Positions 62,838 to 64,000 of a stretch of DNA of 64,000 bases are shown here, piece after piece; positions within the stretch are counted from its first letter, which is position 1, and every line of letters begins with the position of its first letter. The notes beneath the pieces were generated by a model. It worked only from the letters and a program-made list of their open reading frames with translations, was not told the DNA's origin and made no database searches. Position numbers and translations under genes: made by a program. The stretch comes from an uncultured Caulobacterales bacterium (GTDB lineage Bacteria; Pseudomonadota; Alphaproteobacteria; Caulobacterales; Caulobacteraceae): positions 62,001 through 126,000 of the forward strand of contig CAIOYC010000008.1 of assembly GCA_903862425.1 (NCBI GenBank). Reading direction: 5' to 3'.

Positions 62838-64000
62838 ATGAGTCCTGCCAAGATCGCCGCCCTGCTCGTTCCAATGTCTCTGGCCGCCTGCGCCATGCAG
62901 CCTGAATACGCCGTGCGGCCGGGCGAACCGCGCGCCGAGATGCCCAAGCCGACCTACGACATCCGCGAGCCTTCGGCGGAGCAGGCCGCTCCGCCCCCGC
63001 CCGCGCCGTCTGCGCCGCTCCAGCGACCCGCGGGCGAGGACGGCCCGACCTATTACAAGCCCGAGCCGATCACCGGTGCGCCGCCTCCGCCCGACGAAGC
63101 GGGTCCGGCCCTGCGCGGCCACCAGTCGCCCGGTCCCGCCATGCCGGTGCGTTCCGCCCCGCCGCCGGCGCTGGAGACGCCGCGCGAGGTGGTGGTGCGG
63201 CCGGGCGAGAGCATATTCGAGGTGGCCGAGCGGGTGCGCACTCCGATCCGCGCCATCATCGACCTCAACGGTCTGCAACCGCCCTATGACGTGACGCCAG
63301 GCTCGACCCTGAAGATCCCGCCGCCGGTGGTCTATACGGTGAAGGCGGGCGACACCTTCCTGTCCCTGTCGCGGCGCTTCTCCATAGATCCGCGCTCGCT
63401 GGCCAACCTCAACGACCTGACCCTGGAATCGCCGCTCAAGCCCGGCCAACGCCTGGCCCTGCCTTCGCTGGTGAAGGACAAGGCCGCCATTGCGCCATCG
63501 ACGACGATAGCGAGCGCGCCTGCCCACCCCGCCACACCTGGCGTCCTACCGCCCAGGCCCGCCAAGCCGGTCTCCGCGGCGCCGGCCTCGACCGCCCTGG
63601 CCCAACCGGAGCCCGAGCCGCCGCCGGTCAACGCGGTGGCGGCCGGCAAGGGCAGGTTCGCCTGGCCGATCAAGGGCGACATTCTTTCCGCCTACGGCCC
63701 AAAAGGACCGGGCCAGCGCAATGACGGGGTAAACATCGCCGCCAAGGACGGAGAGACCGTGCGCGCGGCGGCGGCGGGCGCTGTGGTCTATGCCGGCAAT
63801 TCGGTGCCGGGCTTCGGCAACCTAGTGGTGGTCAAGCATCCCGGCGGTTGGACCAGCCTCTATGGCAATCTCGGCAAGATGAGCGTCAAGATCGGTAGCC
63901 AGGTGGGGCAGGGCGACCAGGTCGGCGTCGCTGGAACGTCAGGTTCGGTGGATCGTCCGCAGGTCCATTTCGAGGTCCGCTATGCCGCCACGCCGCAGGA
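62838..64000 (+). CDS. nlpD: LysM/LytM (M23-like) envelope lipoprotein, NlpD/DipM-like, truncated by window end
   Basis: Divisome-type amidase activator. Signal with lipobox LAAC (Cys18), a Pro-rich linker, two LysM domains (about residues 115-155, VVVRPGESIFEVAERVRTPI; and 160-205, YTVKAGDTFLSLSRRFSIDP), a second linker and a LytM domain from about 270 (FAWPIKGDILSAYGPKG). Zn ligands are lost: RNDGVNIAA has Asn for the first His and for Asp, and PQVHFEV has Gln for one His, so it should activate amidases rather than cut itself. The 3' end is outside the window. Confidence 0.9.
   Translation, partial: MSPAKIAALLVPMSLAACAMQPEYAVRPGEPRAEMPKPTYDIREPSAEQAAPPPPAPSAPLQRPAGEDGPTYYKPEPITGAPPPPDEAGPALRGHQSPGPAMPVRSAPPPALETPREVVVRPGESIFEVAERVRTPIRAIIDLNGLQPPYDVTPGSTLKIPPPVVYTVKAGDTFLSLSRRFSIDPRSLANLNDLTLESPLKPGQRLALPSLVKDKAAIAPSTTIASAPAHPATPGVLPPRPAKPVSAAPASTALAQPEPEPPPVNAVAAGKGRFAWPIKGDILSAYGPKGPGQRNDGVNIAAKDGETVRAAAAGAVVYAGNSVPGFGNLVVVKHPGGWTSLYGNLGKMSVKIGSQVGQGDQVGVAGTSGSVDRPQVHFEVRYAATPQ

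Overview
The window is a high-GC chromosomal segment from an alphaproteobacterium, most likely of the order Caulobacterales (Caulobacter/Phenylobacterium type). Evidence for this is the F1 zeta inhibitor subunit, a UQCC-type ubiquinol-cytochrome c chaperone, plsX-fabH-ihfA-merR order, K+-independent H+-pyrophosphatase, class I PhaC, an N-terminally extended S9 and the tatABC-serS-surE-pcm-nlpD order. The genus call is an inference from gene content and order only. Almost everything here is core housekeeping DNA, densely packed with many 1-4 nt overlaps (ATGA, GTGA, TTGA).

Layout. 1-6.6 kb: 3' end of hppA, bamE, cytochrome bc1 chaperone, DUF177, then plsX-fabH-ihfA-merR (phospholipid and fatty acid initiation plus IHF-alpha) and tRNA-Pro. 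6.3-12 kb: DUF2842, heme A synthase, rplM-rpsI, argC, convergent phaC. 12-16 kb: lipoprotein, alaC-like aminotransferase, homoserine dehydrogenase, class II FBPase. 16-21.4 kb (minus): pyrB-pyrC'-DUF72-plsY-dprA overlapping operon. The pyrC copy lacks its metal-binding histidines and is probably a structural partner of PyrB. 21-28.5 kb: hydrolases, ruvX, gatC-gatA, a Gfo/Idh/MocA oxidoreductase and a serine hydrolase, with a decayed DUF6894-like relic. 28.5-31.7 kb: tRNA-Trp, secE, nusG, an inverted mazEF module, an L1-type leader, rplK and rplA. 31.7-41.5 kb: 2OG-Fe(II) oxygenase, sterol-desaturase-type hydroxylase, acyltransferase, CAP protein, aroC, pdxH, CocE-type hydrolase. 41.5-46.6 kb: purQ-purS-purC, a Kir channel, the zeta subunit, purB. 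46.7-50.2 kb: a repeat-containing exported protein and an S8 protease with a likely C-terminal barrel. 50-57.6 kb: coq7, dsbB, a YqaA-type protein, tyrosine catabolism genes (hppD, fahA) with an unknown His-rich membrane protein between them, and an exported amidohydrolase. 57.7-64 kb: tRNA-Thr, tatABC, serS, surE, pcm and the 5' part of an NlpD/DipM-like gene.

No CRISPR array, prophage, transposase or rRNA was seen, and no convincing large new system. The observations most worth following are: the mazEF insertion inside secE-nusG-rplK-rplA; the histone-like N-terminal tail on PhaC; the apparently dead PyrC'; a low-GC patch with an extra segment inside serS; two long inverted-repeat elements flanking serS, one of which can pair with the surE ribosome binding site; and a peroxiredoxin-like domain without cysteines fused to a 2OG oxygenase.
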